64,000 nt of DNA from Trichoplusia ni (taxonomy: Eukaryota; Arthropoda; Insecta; Lepidoptera; Noctuidae): assembly GCF_003590095.1 (NCBI RefSeq), contig NC_039498.1, positions 6,076,001-6,140,000 on the forward strand. The letters run 5' to 3'. The notes below the pieces were generated by a model. The model saw nothing but the letters and a program-made list of their open reading frames with translations. It did no database searches and was not told the origin of the DNA. A program made the position numbers and the translations under genes. Of the stretch, positions 13,201 through 23,219 are shown in pieces (the stretch's first letter is position 1; every line of letters begins with the position of its first letter).

Positions 13201-16200
13201 GCCGAGTGCTAATTAAATCCGTTTTTTAATCTTCCGCATTGATTGCAAATTACCCATTTTTAATCAAACCCCTTGAAAATTAAGTTGAAAATACATGACC
13301 ACCTTTCAAACGACTGATCATCAATTTCTATTAACCCTACTTAAGCGTTGAGCTGTGGATATAATCAGGGCGATTATCCATCGATCGCTTATCTCAAGGG
13401 GGCCTACCTCTACCCCTTAAATTTAACTCTTTCTGTTGCAAAAGAGAGACAGCGCTCTATATGGCGTAGAGTGGCTTCTCCCTTCCACAACTGCAACGAT
13501 CTTCTAAAAGAGATGGTACACGATCTGGTCGGCTTCCGTACCAAACGAGCAATCTCATCGTTATTAGCGGAAGATATTAATTATAACTCATTAGTGAAGG
13601 GTGGACTTTTCATCATAGTAAGTGGACTAATCACTTTTCAGCAGGATAGGACGATATGATAGCTAAAAATGTAGTAGAGGGGATGGAGAGTATGACCTAG
13701 ATTTTTGAGAAAATCGGGCGTTTAAATTTCCCCTTTTTTAATTGACGCACTCACTTTGAAATGGTTTTTATAGTTTCAAATTTTCTGCTCCTTTACCAAG
13801 ACGTAAATACTCATAAATATCCTCCACAAGTCCACATTACTGAGGGTCGTGACTACCATCGGATCCCATTCCACATTCATTAAAAGTTCTAGAAAACATT
13901 AATAGGACAGAACCAGATGGACTAGCCCAAATCTGTGCAAACATAATTCAACTAAACTGTGAATCAAAATGGAGCCTATTGAGTGAGAGAATCAGATCAA
14001 AGTTATCCTTTATTGATTTATAATTTCCAAATAGGATCCTATCCCTTTTACATATATCAAAACTATTCCCAAAAAAAAATTATGATCTGATTAGTTCCAA
14101 TAGTTCCAAGCACGTAAACAAAGTAACACACATCCACCAAGGACGGATCTCATTAATACCCCATCCACGGGAGATCCATCGCAAATTGGAACTTTAACTA
14201 ACATCCTACCCTCATTTCTAAAAACCACAGATACCCAATACGCTAATAAACACACCGCGGTATGTTTACACGAACCTAATCAAACGCAAAGCTTCGCCAA
14301 TTTACATTACTACCCTCAGTGAGCGTAAAATGTAAACTCGGAATTCAATCAACTTTCTGCAGGGCTGCCTACAATTTTTCTAGGTAATGATTGCTGTTGG
14401 ACTACTGGCGTTTTATGATTGCTGGCTTATTGAGTACTGGGAAATCGTGTTTTGAATTTAGTTTGTAGTCTAGAAATAAAGAGAATTCAAACCTGAAAGG
14501 GGTACCTGTACATAACACGATGTAACATCAAAAGCAAATTTCTGGAAAATGGTCTGCTATTGATTCAACGTTGATTATTTAATTTATTTTCTGCATAATT
14601 TATTATGTATACTACGTCTTAAGTAACAAAAATACTAATAGATGCTATCTTAATATACATAAATCTCGTGTCACAATGTTTGTCCTCAATGGACTCCTAA
14701 ACCACTTAACCGATTATAATAAAATTCGCACACCATGTGCAGTTCGATCTAACTAGAGAGATAGGATAGTTTAAATCTCAAGTTATAGTCGCAATTTCTT
14801 CTAACCACGCGGACGAAGTCGCGGGCAACAGCTAGTTACAAATATAATAGAGAAGTGCAATGCATTGCATACATTCAAATTTGCACTTGCATAGACAATT
14901 CAACAACACGAGATTAATTTTATTTACATCATGTAATAATTCCGAACATTTTTTTACAAAAACGACCACCCCTGGAAATTCAAAAAGTTCAAACGTCCAG
15001 AATCCGTATACCATTCATCCTCGATAACCGATTCCAATATGGCTACCGTGTTAAAACATTAAGCGCGGGAGAAACAAAAACATGGTAAGTGTGAGTCGGA
15101 ATCGTTCACACAGAGTTCTGTACCGTCTATTGAAATAAGGTTTTTTTGCAACTTCCCCGATGAATTATTTATTTCATGCTGCTTTTAACAGAAATCTGCT
15201 TAATTTTCAAATGCTTCAAATGTTCTAATTCGGTTTATGGGAAAATCGGCTTGGAGACTGACAGCCAGTACAGTCCTAGGATTTTACAACTTGGCGGAGG
15301 AACCCTAAAAAATGGCCTCTTTTATCACCAATGGTATTGACGTGAATAATTTGTGGGAAATCAGAAACACGATTGCCGTAGGGAAATGTTTTAATTTGTT
15401 TTTTAAATAAACAGTTTTATTGCTTCGGATTTTCGTATTGAACTTCTGTAGTTTCATTAGCTCTGAAATGAAAGATTTGAAAATTAATATTTTCGATAAA
15501 AAAGCTCTGCATGTTATGGATTTGGAACTCGTATTTCGTATTTCGATATAGACATTCATATAAAAGCTTTAGTTAGGATATGAAATTACCCGCCTCTGCA
15601 ACGCAATAAAAAAATTATATGTCATATGACACGGTAATGCAAAAATGGCGCCTGTCACTATTCAAATTAAAAGCTTAAGACTAAACTGACACTCTAATTT
15701 ATTGCACTATAATCTTTTTCAAAAACAAAGATTGTCAACATCCATTAAACATATGACCTTAAAATAGTTGCTTAACTTTGAACTTGTTTTTAGTTTAATA
15801 TTGTTATGGCGGCAACATAAATACATCATCTGTAAAAAAACATGTCTAGCTACCTCGCTTCTGAGATGCAGCCTCTTAGCCTAGCCTAATAGGGCTTTTT
15901 TACCCTTTGGTTACGAAACCCTTAAAAGATTGCAAAACATAACACATCCAAGTAAGAAACTAAATACTTCACTAAACCGAGCCCAAGTCACCTTTGTTGA
16001 AAGAAGAAGAGAATAATTTAAAACCTCTTAAACTAAACACAAGGTAACAAAACAAACAGACATTAAGTAAACATTATTTATGTTGATTTACCGCGCAAAC
16101 GTGAGCGCGCGAAAACGATGCACCAAAGACGGCCATTGCCAAAGAAAAACGCGGGAATCGCCATGTTTGCTTGACGGGATGATTTTTTAGAATTATCGTA

Positions 16201-19200
16201 TAGCTTAAAGATAAGATTAAGTATTTTAGCAATGTGTGTAAAAAATACTATTTAAGTTCGCAAAAATATTCAATTAAAAAACGAAAGCTTTTTAACTATC
16301 CCTCATGCAAATTTGACTGCACGAATAGCCGAGTGGTTGAGGTCACCACGCCAAAACCACTGTACGCGTCGTGTTGCGGGTTCGATCCCCGCTTAGGACA
16401 AGTATTCGTGTGATCCACAAATGTTTGTGAAACCCCCCGCGATACAAGGATTAAATTCGTTAGTGTGGGAGTCATTTTCTTAAAAAAAAGAACGTTAAAC
16501 ATTTTAACTCACAAATGCGATAAAACATGTAACTACACAATTCACCCTAAAACTACTCTATTAAACTTTTTACAAATGCAAGTATCAAGTAGGTTTAATC
16601 TTTTTCAAGCCAATACCTGTCAGCGGTTTAACGTCGGCCATATTGTTTTGCATACCCTCTGCTTTTCATCTGATCTATGGTTGTGTGAAGTTCAAACAAA
16701 GACCATACAAACGTAAATTTAAGTTAGCCTCAGAAAAAAACATAAAACGCACATGTTTCAATGTTTTGTTTAATTATCATATTAAATGGGATTTAAATTC
16801 TTTGTTTGGTTTACGAGCTTACTTCTCATGCATAAAATGTAAGTATAAAATTCCTAATATGTGTGAATGTGTCAAGTTTGTTTATTTGAATCTGCTTATC
16901 TAGTGCTCCGTACAAGTTCAATCTCAATTGTTATCATGGACTTAAGTTTTGGGCCTCTATAAAACTTATAGTAGAATAAAAAAATTTGGTCAAGTGCGAG
17001 TCAGGCTCGAGATACTAAGGGTTCTGTATAAATGGTCTAAAAAACTGAACCATTCAATTTATGACCGTACCAACCATTTTTTTTTTATATTCTTTTACAG
17101 CGGCTTCAGAAATATGCGATCTACGTAACTCATTTGCTCATCTCGATTCCTGAGGTACAGCCACATGACATATGAGACGACAGACGCTTCCGTTTTTTTA
17201 CCTTTGGTTTTTACCCTCTGGGTGCAGAATAACAAAACTATTTCGATGGCAACAACTCATAAATTCTATACCACAAAACGAAATTAAAATCACAATTACA
17301 GACAACTCCATACAAACATAAATTCTCTTTCACGTGACAATTTACAAGTACCCGACAATAGTGTTCGATGGCATTAGACCTCTGTAGCTTTTAGCATAGA
17401 CCTTTGTACATGCATTCATAACTTTCTCTGTGTTAAATAATATGAAAAGCTGCAATCATTGATGGTATACCTAAAGTGACCAAACGTGACGCTTTGGACG
17501 GCACTTTTTATAAGTACTTATTCCTATGTTCCCCGAAATGAACTCTGGCATGAAAAATTGTCCCGTTCTTTGTATGGGTTTGGAAAATTCAAATTTATAG
17601 AAATGATTTGCGCGTATAATTATACCATCCAGTTCGACTCGCGACCCTGCCGCGGTTGGGTCCGAAACTAGTCGGGCACTCCCGATAACTACGCGTGAGT
17701 AAACCGTTGCATCGTTTAGTAATAATTATACCATCAGCACATTCCTGTCACAAATTCTCACGTTTACACACTCGCATTATCAATTTAACAATACTTGGAT
17801 CTAAACACAGTATAATACAATCGCAAACATTAGAAACTTGACATGTCAACGTAAAATAATTAAGAGTGGTTGGTCCGTTGTCCCACTAAATCTTAAGTAA
17901 ATCTAACATTATTCATACGAGTCATGCGACAATCGCAATAACAATAATTTCACTTTACCTAACGTCACTTTACATTGGGTATTTAACTAAAATAAGTCTT
18001 TTAAAAGCGTCTTTAAAAATATGGAACACGCATTTTTTCTATTATTGCATGAAATAATGATATTTTGCAGTAAGTAAAAATCTCGTGTGAAGTCATTAAG
18101 CAGTCTACCGACAAGTGACGTCACAAGCTCCAGTTTTATTTTTCATAGACTTATGGGATAACAATACTTGACAATATTTTTCAGGTATCTGACGGACTAA
18201 ATCTTTAGTCAAATATCCCTTTATTTACACCAACACAGAAACGAAAAAACAACATGGCGTAGAGCGATGTCTTTTTTCTACAATAACAACTACCTTACTT
18301 CAAAAGACCTCAAATCCTACCACCAAATCACAAAACAAAACTTGCATTATTAAAAAGAGATGGAAATACACAGCGTAGATCAAGCATCTCACTTTACAGA
18401 ACAACAACTTTAAGAGATATTGTTATGACCATTTAACCAGTTACTGAATTAGAAATCTGTGAATTAAACAGCTGTTTAAATCAACAAGACAAAGGGTGTC
18501 TAGAATAGACAATAATGGTTATTACTTATTATAGATGTTTGATAAATGCTTTATTATAATCACGGAGCGTGTGAAATACGGTAGACTGGAAGCTCGAATC
18601 TATTTAAGGAGTAAATAACTATATTACGGACGTATACCAGTGGTTTTACTTCTTGAATATTCTCGAAGGTTTAAAATAAAAGTCATATATTATGTTAGTA
18701 CATAAGACTTTATACACCGTGATTTTTTAGTCGTCTTACAAAAGCAGCCCAGTTCATGTTTCCAATGACTAGAACACGTTCATGATAAAAAAAATAGGTA
18801 TTTATGAGATTTGAAAAAAAATTAAATGCAATTTTTATTCAATATTATGATGCAATTCGTAGTTTTTTAGAAACACAGCTCTGTTGCGAGTGCAGTCCGA
18901 GCCTTGTAACAATGGTGAGGGGTGCGGGCGGCGGCAATTTTATCATTTTTAAGAGTATATTTCAGATTTTTTCTTGTTTAATTTTCTTCGTACTTATTAT
19001 GTTAGTTGATGATAAAAAAATAATAATCGCGCCTAGGGATATTTTACTTCGGATACATGAACTGAGCTGCTTTTGTAAGACGACTAAAAATTCACCGTGT
19101 GTATATATACTGGTTAAGCCTAATATTGACTTATGTTTTGTGAACTAACGGATAAAACATAATTCTAAAAACCACTCGAAAACATTAAAATTAGTTGAAA

Positions 19201-22200
19201 AAACTGATGGTGGAGAATGCCCAACATCCTTATGTGAAAGAAATCTGTTAAAAAAATTTGATTAGAGTTAAAGTTTGCAGTAATTTCAGTTCTTTACCTG
19301 TGGGCTAATGCATTTTTTGTTATTTTGTTTGTTTCAAACTGTTTAGAAGTCCATAAAAAATAGATTGTGTAGGTTAGACTTGCTGTAAAACCGCATAGCG
19401 CATATTTACTTGTAAAACAGTATTTCTGCGAATATAACCTAATAGCACTATAAGTGCAGGTTCGATTCAGCAAATTGAATTTTATTTCTGACTTCTATAG
19501 CGTATTCTAAACACTGATTTTGTTCTAGTTAAATTAGGACAGCCATGAGCACAAAAGGCGCATTCAAAACTTCAACTGTTATGGAGTCTTTAGCATTGTC
19601 AAGAAGAAAAAATATCTTTACATTTCGACTATCAAAAACCAAAGGATTTAAAAATATACGTATTTTTTAAAATCCTTTGCTTTATATAAACATTCCGGTA
19701 AAAAAATCAAGTTTTCATTGTAAAATTACGTAACAACATTTTATAGAAAAGATTGCTCTTCAATTTTTACACATTACCTACGACAGTCAAACTTCGATAA
19801 ACCATTTCCTTCTAGAAGTTGGAATTTGGATACAAAATACCTTTTTAAATAAGATGATAACGCAACAACCCGCCTGGCAACTCGATCTACAACTAATCTA
19901 TCGAGCAAATATCCTACATTCCAGTGCATTTAGCCTAAACTATTCATAGACATTACCTAGGTATTACTAGCTAGGTCTAGGTGCTATACCTAGAATTCCA
20001 CGCGACCAGCTTTCTAAATAGTAGGGGAGTCTTGGCTATTGTCAACGGCTGGGTTTAAGCTTATACTCGTAACTAAGTTTACCTACATCAAAATTTTACA
20101 TTAGGAACTAATTTGGTTATTTCGAGCTTATTTTCATACCCATTTTTAGAGACTGCTGACATTTTTATATACCGTCTAATTGTTAATCAAAACGGTGCAA
20201 GACGATTCCGTACATATTAAACATAAAAAAGCATGTCAGTTCTAAGGGAGCCCATTAAAATATTTCATATTTTTTGTTTAAACAGCAACTGAAATACTCG
20301 TATCTGCGTAAATTGCATTTGTTTTGCTACGAGTAGGTATAACAACAGTTCAAGAGATACAGCCTGGTGACCGACGGATGAACCGTCGGGCAGACCGCGT
20401 ATTAATTTGCTACCAACGCAATCACCTTCTCCCTCCTTTCAATTTTCGGTAGCTTGTTCATTGATCATGTTTTAAGAAGTCAGGAAAGAAAATCTACCCT
20501 ATAGATTAGATTAGATTAGAATATTCTTCATTGTACACCATGGAATTACAGCAGTGATTCTTAATACATACAATGTTACGGTACAATGGGGCACACAAAA
20601 ACTTATAAGAATCGGAGAAGCTGTTTCAGAGGGGTTTAACCACAAACACCGCAACACGATAATTTTACATTATAAGAAGATGGAATATAATCAAGTTTCG
20701 TTTTTTATATAATATTAAATAAACCGGGATCAAATATCAAGATATGAGTATACGGGTACTTTTGGGTACGTACGGTACAACCAGCCTTCAAACCGGTTTC
20801 AATCATTTTTTATTTGAAGGCCCTTGCGGTCTTATACCAATGCCTTGTATTATTTGAATGGTATGTAATTTAATATAAAAACTTTTTGGTAAAAAGGGTC
20901 ATGGGAGGACTATGCGTAATTTTTTTAAAAGGACGTTTAAGAAAACTATGACTGATGACTAAATGTCAAATCATCAATGCTACTTTTTAGCAAACTCCAT
21001 TAGAGGAGATTTCGATTTGACCGTTCATACTTGTGAGATATATGGAGATATAATTAATATGATATGTGTCCGAGTGTACCGATTTGGACCCGTGATCATG
21101 CTTTTTTTTTGTGTAAAAATAACGATTCCCGCAGTAAGGAATGTAAGAGAATAAGATTATAAGAACCCTTGTAAGAGAAAACTTGAAGGCTGTTTTTTTA
21201 TTAATAATCAATCAACTTTATATTTCATGGATTTTTATAATGAAACAAACTGTAAAACGAAACTAATAAGCGAACTTACGAGGCCACATATAAGTTTCGC
21301 AGTTATACATATACACGTTTATTTATAATTTAAACGATAAATATGCGAGATAAAGTACTTAGTATATTGTTAACTTTTTCATGTACGTTTAATTAAAACA
21401 TTCCAACGATGTCAAATGTCATCAGAAAATAACTGTTATCGAAACAAATAATCATCTACGTGAGTAATTACGCGAAATTATTTCCTTTTTTATACCAGTG
21501 TACGTCAAAAGGAGGGTAATGTTTATAATTATAGGTAGATGGTACAAAGAGGTTGGTTGTAGAACGATAGTATGTCTATGGCATTTGGATAAATACTATG
21601 GTGTAGTGAATATGAATGAGTCGCAAATATTACAGAATGCTCTCAATAATGAAGGTGATCTTAATAATATTGCAATTTATATCGAACCTACACTACACGA
21701 AATCAAGTGAATCAACCACTGCACCACTACGATACTACTACAACATTTTACACACAATTAACAATGATTAATTAAAAGTTACGTTCAAAAACTATTCTCG
21801 TAGCCACAATGTACTAAAATCGACAAATAAATTTGTCTTTACTTCCAACTTTAAAACATAATGATCAAGTCTTGGAAAGTTTCCAAAAGCCATTCCAATA
21901 GGAATCGTTAAGTTTACGATGTTTACAAAAGGAATTAAAACTAATTAACCCCGAGATGTTAATAATGCGGTATTTATGTTCATTCCTTTTCGGGATGTTA
22001 AGTTGTGATCGTAGTCTTAAGTCTGAACTTAATAAAAAAAAGCTTAATGTGTTACTAAATGTGTTGTTCTGGAGTTCAGAAAATAAAAATAAATAAACGG
22101 TACGTAGCTCGACGCGGCTAATGAACAATACATATTATAATATACTATAAGACCCATAAGTTAAAGAGAAATCGACGTCTGAGTTTAAAACGACGCGACT

Positions 22201-22420
22201 CACAATTTTACATTCAAGTATTTTAATTCAATGCATCTAGATGCAATTTGCTGCATAATTACAGAGATCCTGTTATTAACCACAGTCCCAAGACCAACGA
22301 TCGATAATAAATGGTAATATTTATAAGAAGCTTACCTTGAGCATATGTAAACAAATGGAAGCAGGCGAACAAGAATATCCAGTTCCCAACCCCGAAACGA
22401 CACATCCCTGTCCGCCACAT
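1278..22420 (-). CDS. Candidate secreted protein: signal-peptide exon plus distant second exon
   Basis: Exon A (22420-22336) starts MWRTGMCRFG, has a hydrophobic core WIFLFACFHLF and a plausible cleavage site after YAQ, and ends in phase 1 at a strong donor (CAAG/gtaagc). Exon B (1357-1278) follows an excellent acceptor (gtctttacactcag), starts in matching phase (G + TA = Val) and reads MSFESDENNVCLSSGC and nine more residues to TAG at 1280-1278. If joined, the product is 54 residues with one CxxxxC loop after the signal peptide. The VCLSSGCRHTS stretch also resembles the start of neprilysin-like (M13) peptidases. If this is one of those, the in-frame TAG before a second strong donor (1256/1255, TTTG/gtaagtgtg) means a frameshift, an assembly error or a different splice, with the rest off the left edge. 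Exon A alone is fairly credible; the link across 21 kb is inference. Confidence 0.3.
3419..3481 (+). CDS. Candidate 63-nt coding exon, gene unknown
   Basis: Flanked by acceptor 'ccgacaattacag' and a near-consensus donor CCG/gtaagtgag. Only phase 0-0 is open, reading DPDLHTLYSSTIQHHIMRP. I do not recognise it. It could belong to an unknown plus-strand gene or be chance. Confidence 0.25.
4853..5100 (+). repeat. Dispersed repeat ('gtttgagcattgatc' family)
   Basis: 'gcagggaaggtttgagcatt' through 'acgatatttccttcaccatt'. Short relatives at 5825-5870 and, inverted, 33420-33505. Confidence 0.45.
5210..5462. mobile_element. MITE with ~86-bp terminal inverted repeats
   Basis: The left arm ('gattcgcacgggagctttt' onward) and right arm mirror each other through 'catacg', with palindromic inner blocks TTAACGCGCGTTAA and TTAACGGGCGTTAA. 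About 250 bp, no coding capacity. The target duplication could not be fixed. Confidence 0.75.
6612..6725 (-). mobile_element. Decayed tRNA-like SINE
   Basis: Begins with the family's 'cacaaagacacccagact' (plus-strand order). The promoter boxes are eroded. Confidence 0.5.
7016..7105 (+). mobile_element. tRNA-like element
   Basis: A-box-like 'gtctagtggttagttg' and B-box-like 'aggtttgattcaaatcc' with tRNA-like spacing, but no credible acceptor stem. Related to the element at 63.35 kb. Confidence 0.45.
9519..9573 (+). CDS. Candidate 55-nt exon encoding a very basic stretch, gene unknown
   Basis: Acceptor 'tcttgcggtag' and donor AAGG/gtaagtg frame 55 nt (phase 0 in, 1 out) reading VDMKKKGRNIHKKRKKFK. 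The phase-in matches the candidate exon at 3419-3481. Such Lys/Arg runs occur in heparin-binding or nuclear-localisation segments, but nothing shows function. Confidence 0.22.
10226..10375 (-). repeat. Dispersed repeat containing 'cgaaacgtcggg'
   Basis: Shares 'ggtttacgcgaatgttagac', 'catgatacctgcaaaggt' and the 'taaaccgcgataaaatcc' motif with 26545-26690, but with segments in a different relative order. Confidence 0.5.
11713..11853 (-). mobile_element. tRNA-derived SINE
   Basis: Plus-strand order shows the tail 'gacattcgtggatgacacaa', the B-box complement 'agggattgaacctg' and the A-box complement 'caccaatcggctacccatg'. Confidence 0.65.
13340..13660. repeat. Probable dispersed repeat carrying a 103-codon frame
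   Basis: 'gagagacagcgctctatatg' and 'gcgtagagtggcttctccct' look like a mobile-element body I associate with moth genomes. The open frame (13348-13659) has a non-ATG start and no recognisable domain. A distant 'atggcgtagagcgatgtctt' relative lies at 18253. Confidence 0.35.
14640..14836 (-). mobile_element. Dispersed retroposon 3' tail ('gcccgcgacttcgtc' family)
   Basis: Plus-strand order ends 'cgcggacgaagtcgcgggca'; the preceding AT-rich body is shared with copies at 24.0, 31.6 and 58.9 kb. I believe this is a LINE or SINE tail common in moths, but cannot name the family. Confidence 0.55.
16319..16474 (+). mobile_element. tRNA-derived SINE, well preserved
   Basis: A box TAGCCGAGTGG, B box GGTTCGATCCC, tail 'attcgtgtgatccacaaatg' and the family end 'aaaccccccgcgatacaagg'. 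The clearest copy in the window. Confidence 0.8.
16980..17230 (+). repeat. Dispersed repeat ('caagtgcgagtcagg' family)
   Basis: Head 'ttggtcaagtgcgagtcagg' and end 'tttggtttttaccctctggg'. Fragments also at 8745-8850, 15850-15925 and 20345-20405. Common in moth introns in my recollection. Confidence 0.5.
17637..17722. mobile_element. Half member of the same MITE family
   Basis: 'ttgggtccgaaactagtcgg' followed by 'acgcgtgagtaaaccgttgc'. Confidence 0.6.
18871..18914 (+). CDS. Candidate 44-nt Cys-rich exon, gene unknown
   Basis: Acceptor 'cgtagttttttag', donor CAATG/gtgagg. In phase 1 it reads TQLCCECSPSLVTM after a shared codon, which fits the phase left by the candidate exon at 9519-9573. It also lies inside a 114-codon ATG open frame (18804-19148) with a hydrophobic stretch, which I do not trust as a gene on its own. 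Confidence 0.15.
19640..19679. repeat. 40-bp near-palindrome
   Basis: CAAAGGATTTaaaaa / ttttttAAAATCCTTTG around 'tatacgta'; possibly the relic of a small MITE. Confidence 0.6.
20500..20680 (+). mobile_element. Decayed retroposon fragment
   Basis: 'ttcattgtacaccatggaat' followed by 'gctgtttcagaggggtttaa' and 'cgcaacacgataattttaca', matching the tail form at 33.7 and 34.6 kb. Confidence 0.4.
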
Positions 22421-23219
22421 GTTGATAAACACAGTAACAACACTACACAATATGTTTTAATTCATACGTATCACATTTTCACATAAAATTCACGAATAAT
22501 TCGAGTTATAGTTCACACAGCTTTATAGCGATGTTACGGACGGTCCGCCATTTTTGAGCGAGCGCCGCCGCGTTCGGAAACACAACTCAATAATGAAAGG
22601 GCATTGCCCGGGTGGGTGTGGTGTGAAGGGAGCAGCAGTTGCGTTTGCTTTTAGCGTGCAGTTTGCATTATTGAAGCGTGAAGATAGCAATGAAACTAGT
22701 GCTTGCAATTGCAACGTTGGAATCGTTATAAGCACGTTTTGTTTTTATTTTGAATTCAAAAGGCGAGTTTTTATAGATCGTATTAAAAACTTTAAATGAA
22801 GCGCTTACTTTGAAACATGTTTATTTTTTAATTTTTGAATAATGTCAAGAAACCAGGAGTCAATCATACTGAATGTCTAATAATATTTAAATGGACAAAC
22901 CATTGGTTACAATCAAGGAAGTTAGCTTGAAATTTAAATAAACTTTCTTTGAATAAAACTTCTGAACATATATTTCAGTATTTTAATGTTATTTCAATGG
23001 ATAAACTTGGGTTTGTAAGACTTGCGAAACGTGAACTGGACTACAACCCTATACATACAATCGTGCCAACTTTGTCAAAATGTTATGTCATGGTTGACAA
23101 TTGACAGCGACATCAAATAAGCGAGTTGGTTGGTTCATTGGTTGTTGATAATTTCAGATTTTATTGAAAAATAAACAGTAATAATTGAGTATTCGTGAAA
23201 TAAAACGAATTAACGCAAC
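22421..23219. promoter_or_regulatory. Divergent promoter region between signal-peptide exon and Med16
   Basis: About 800 bp separates the minus-strand signal-peptide ATG from the Med16 ATG. It contains a GC-rich patch (22535-22640, with 'gccatttttgagcgagcgcc') in otherwise AT-rich DNA and must hold the Med16 5' UTR. No TATA box is convincing. A plus-strand open frame here (22554-22799) starts with TTG, not ATG, and is not called. Confidence 0.4.

Larger units (their letters stand above)
1358..22335. other. 21 kb without an identified gene (possible intron)
   Basis: AT-rich DNA with scattered tRNA-like SINEs, MITEs and decayed retroposon tails listed separately. Apart from three weak plus-strand candidate exons and an open frame at 6224-6402, no splice-flanked coding exon was found on either strand. 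Confidence 0.5.

Noticed and set aside
18804..19148. 114-codon ATG frame with a hydrophobic stretch
   Set aside because: No homology recognised, AT-rich composition, no promoter or poly(A) context; kept only as a possible short exon at 18871-18914.
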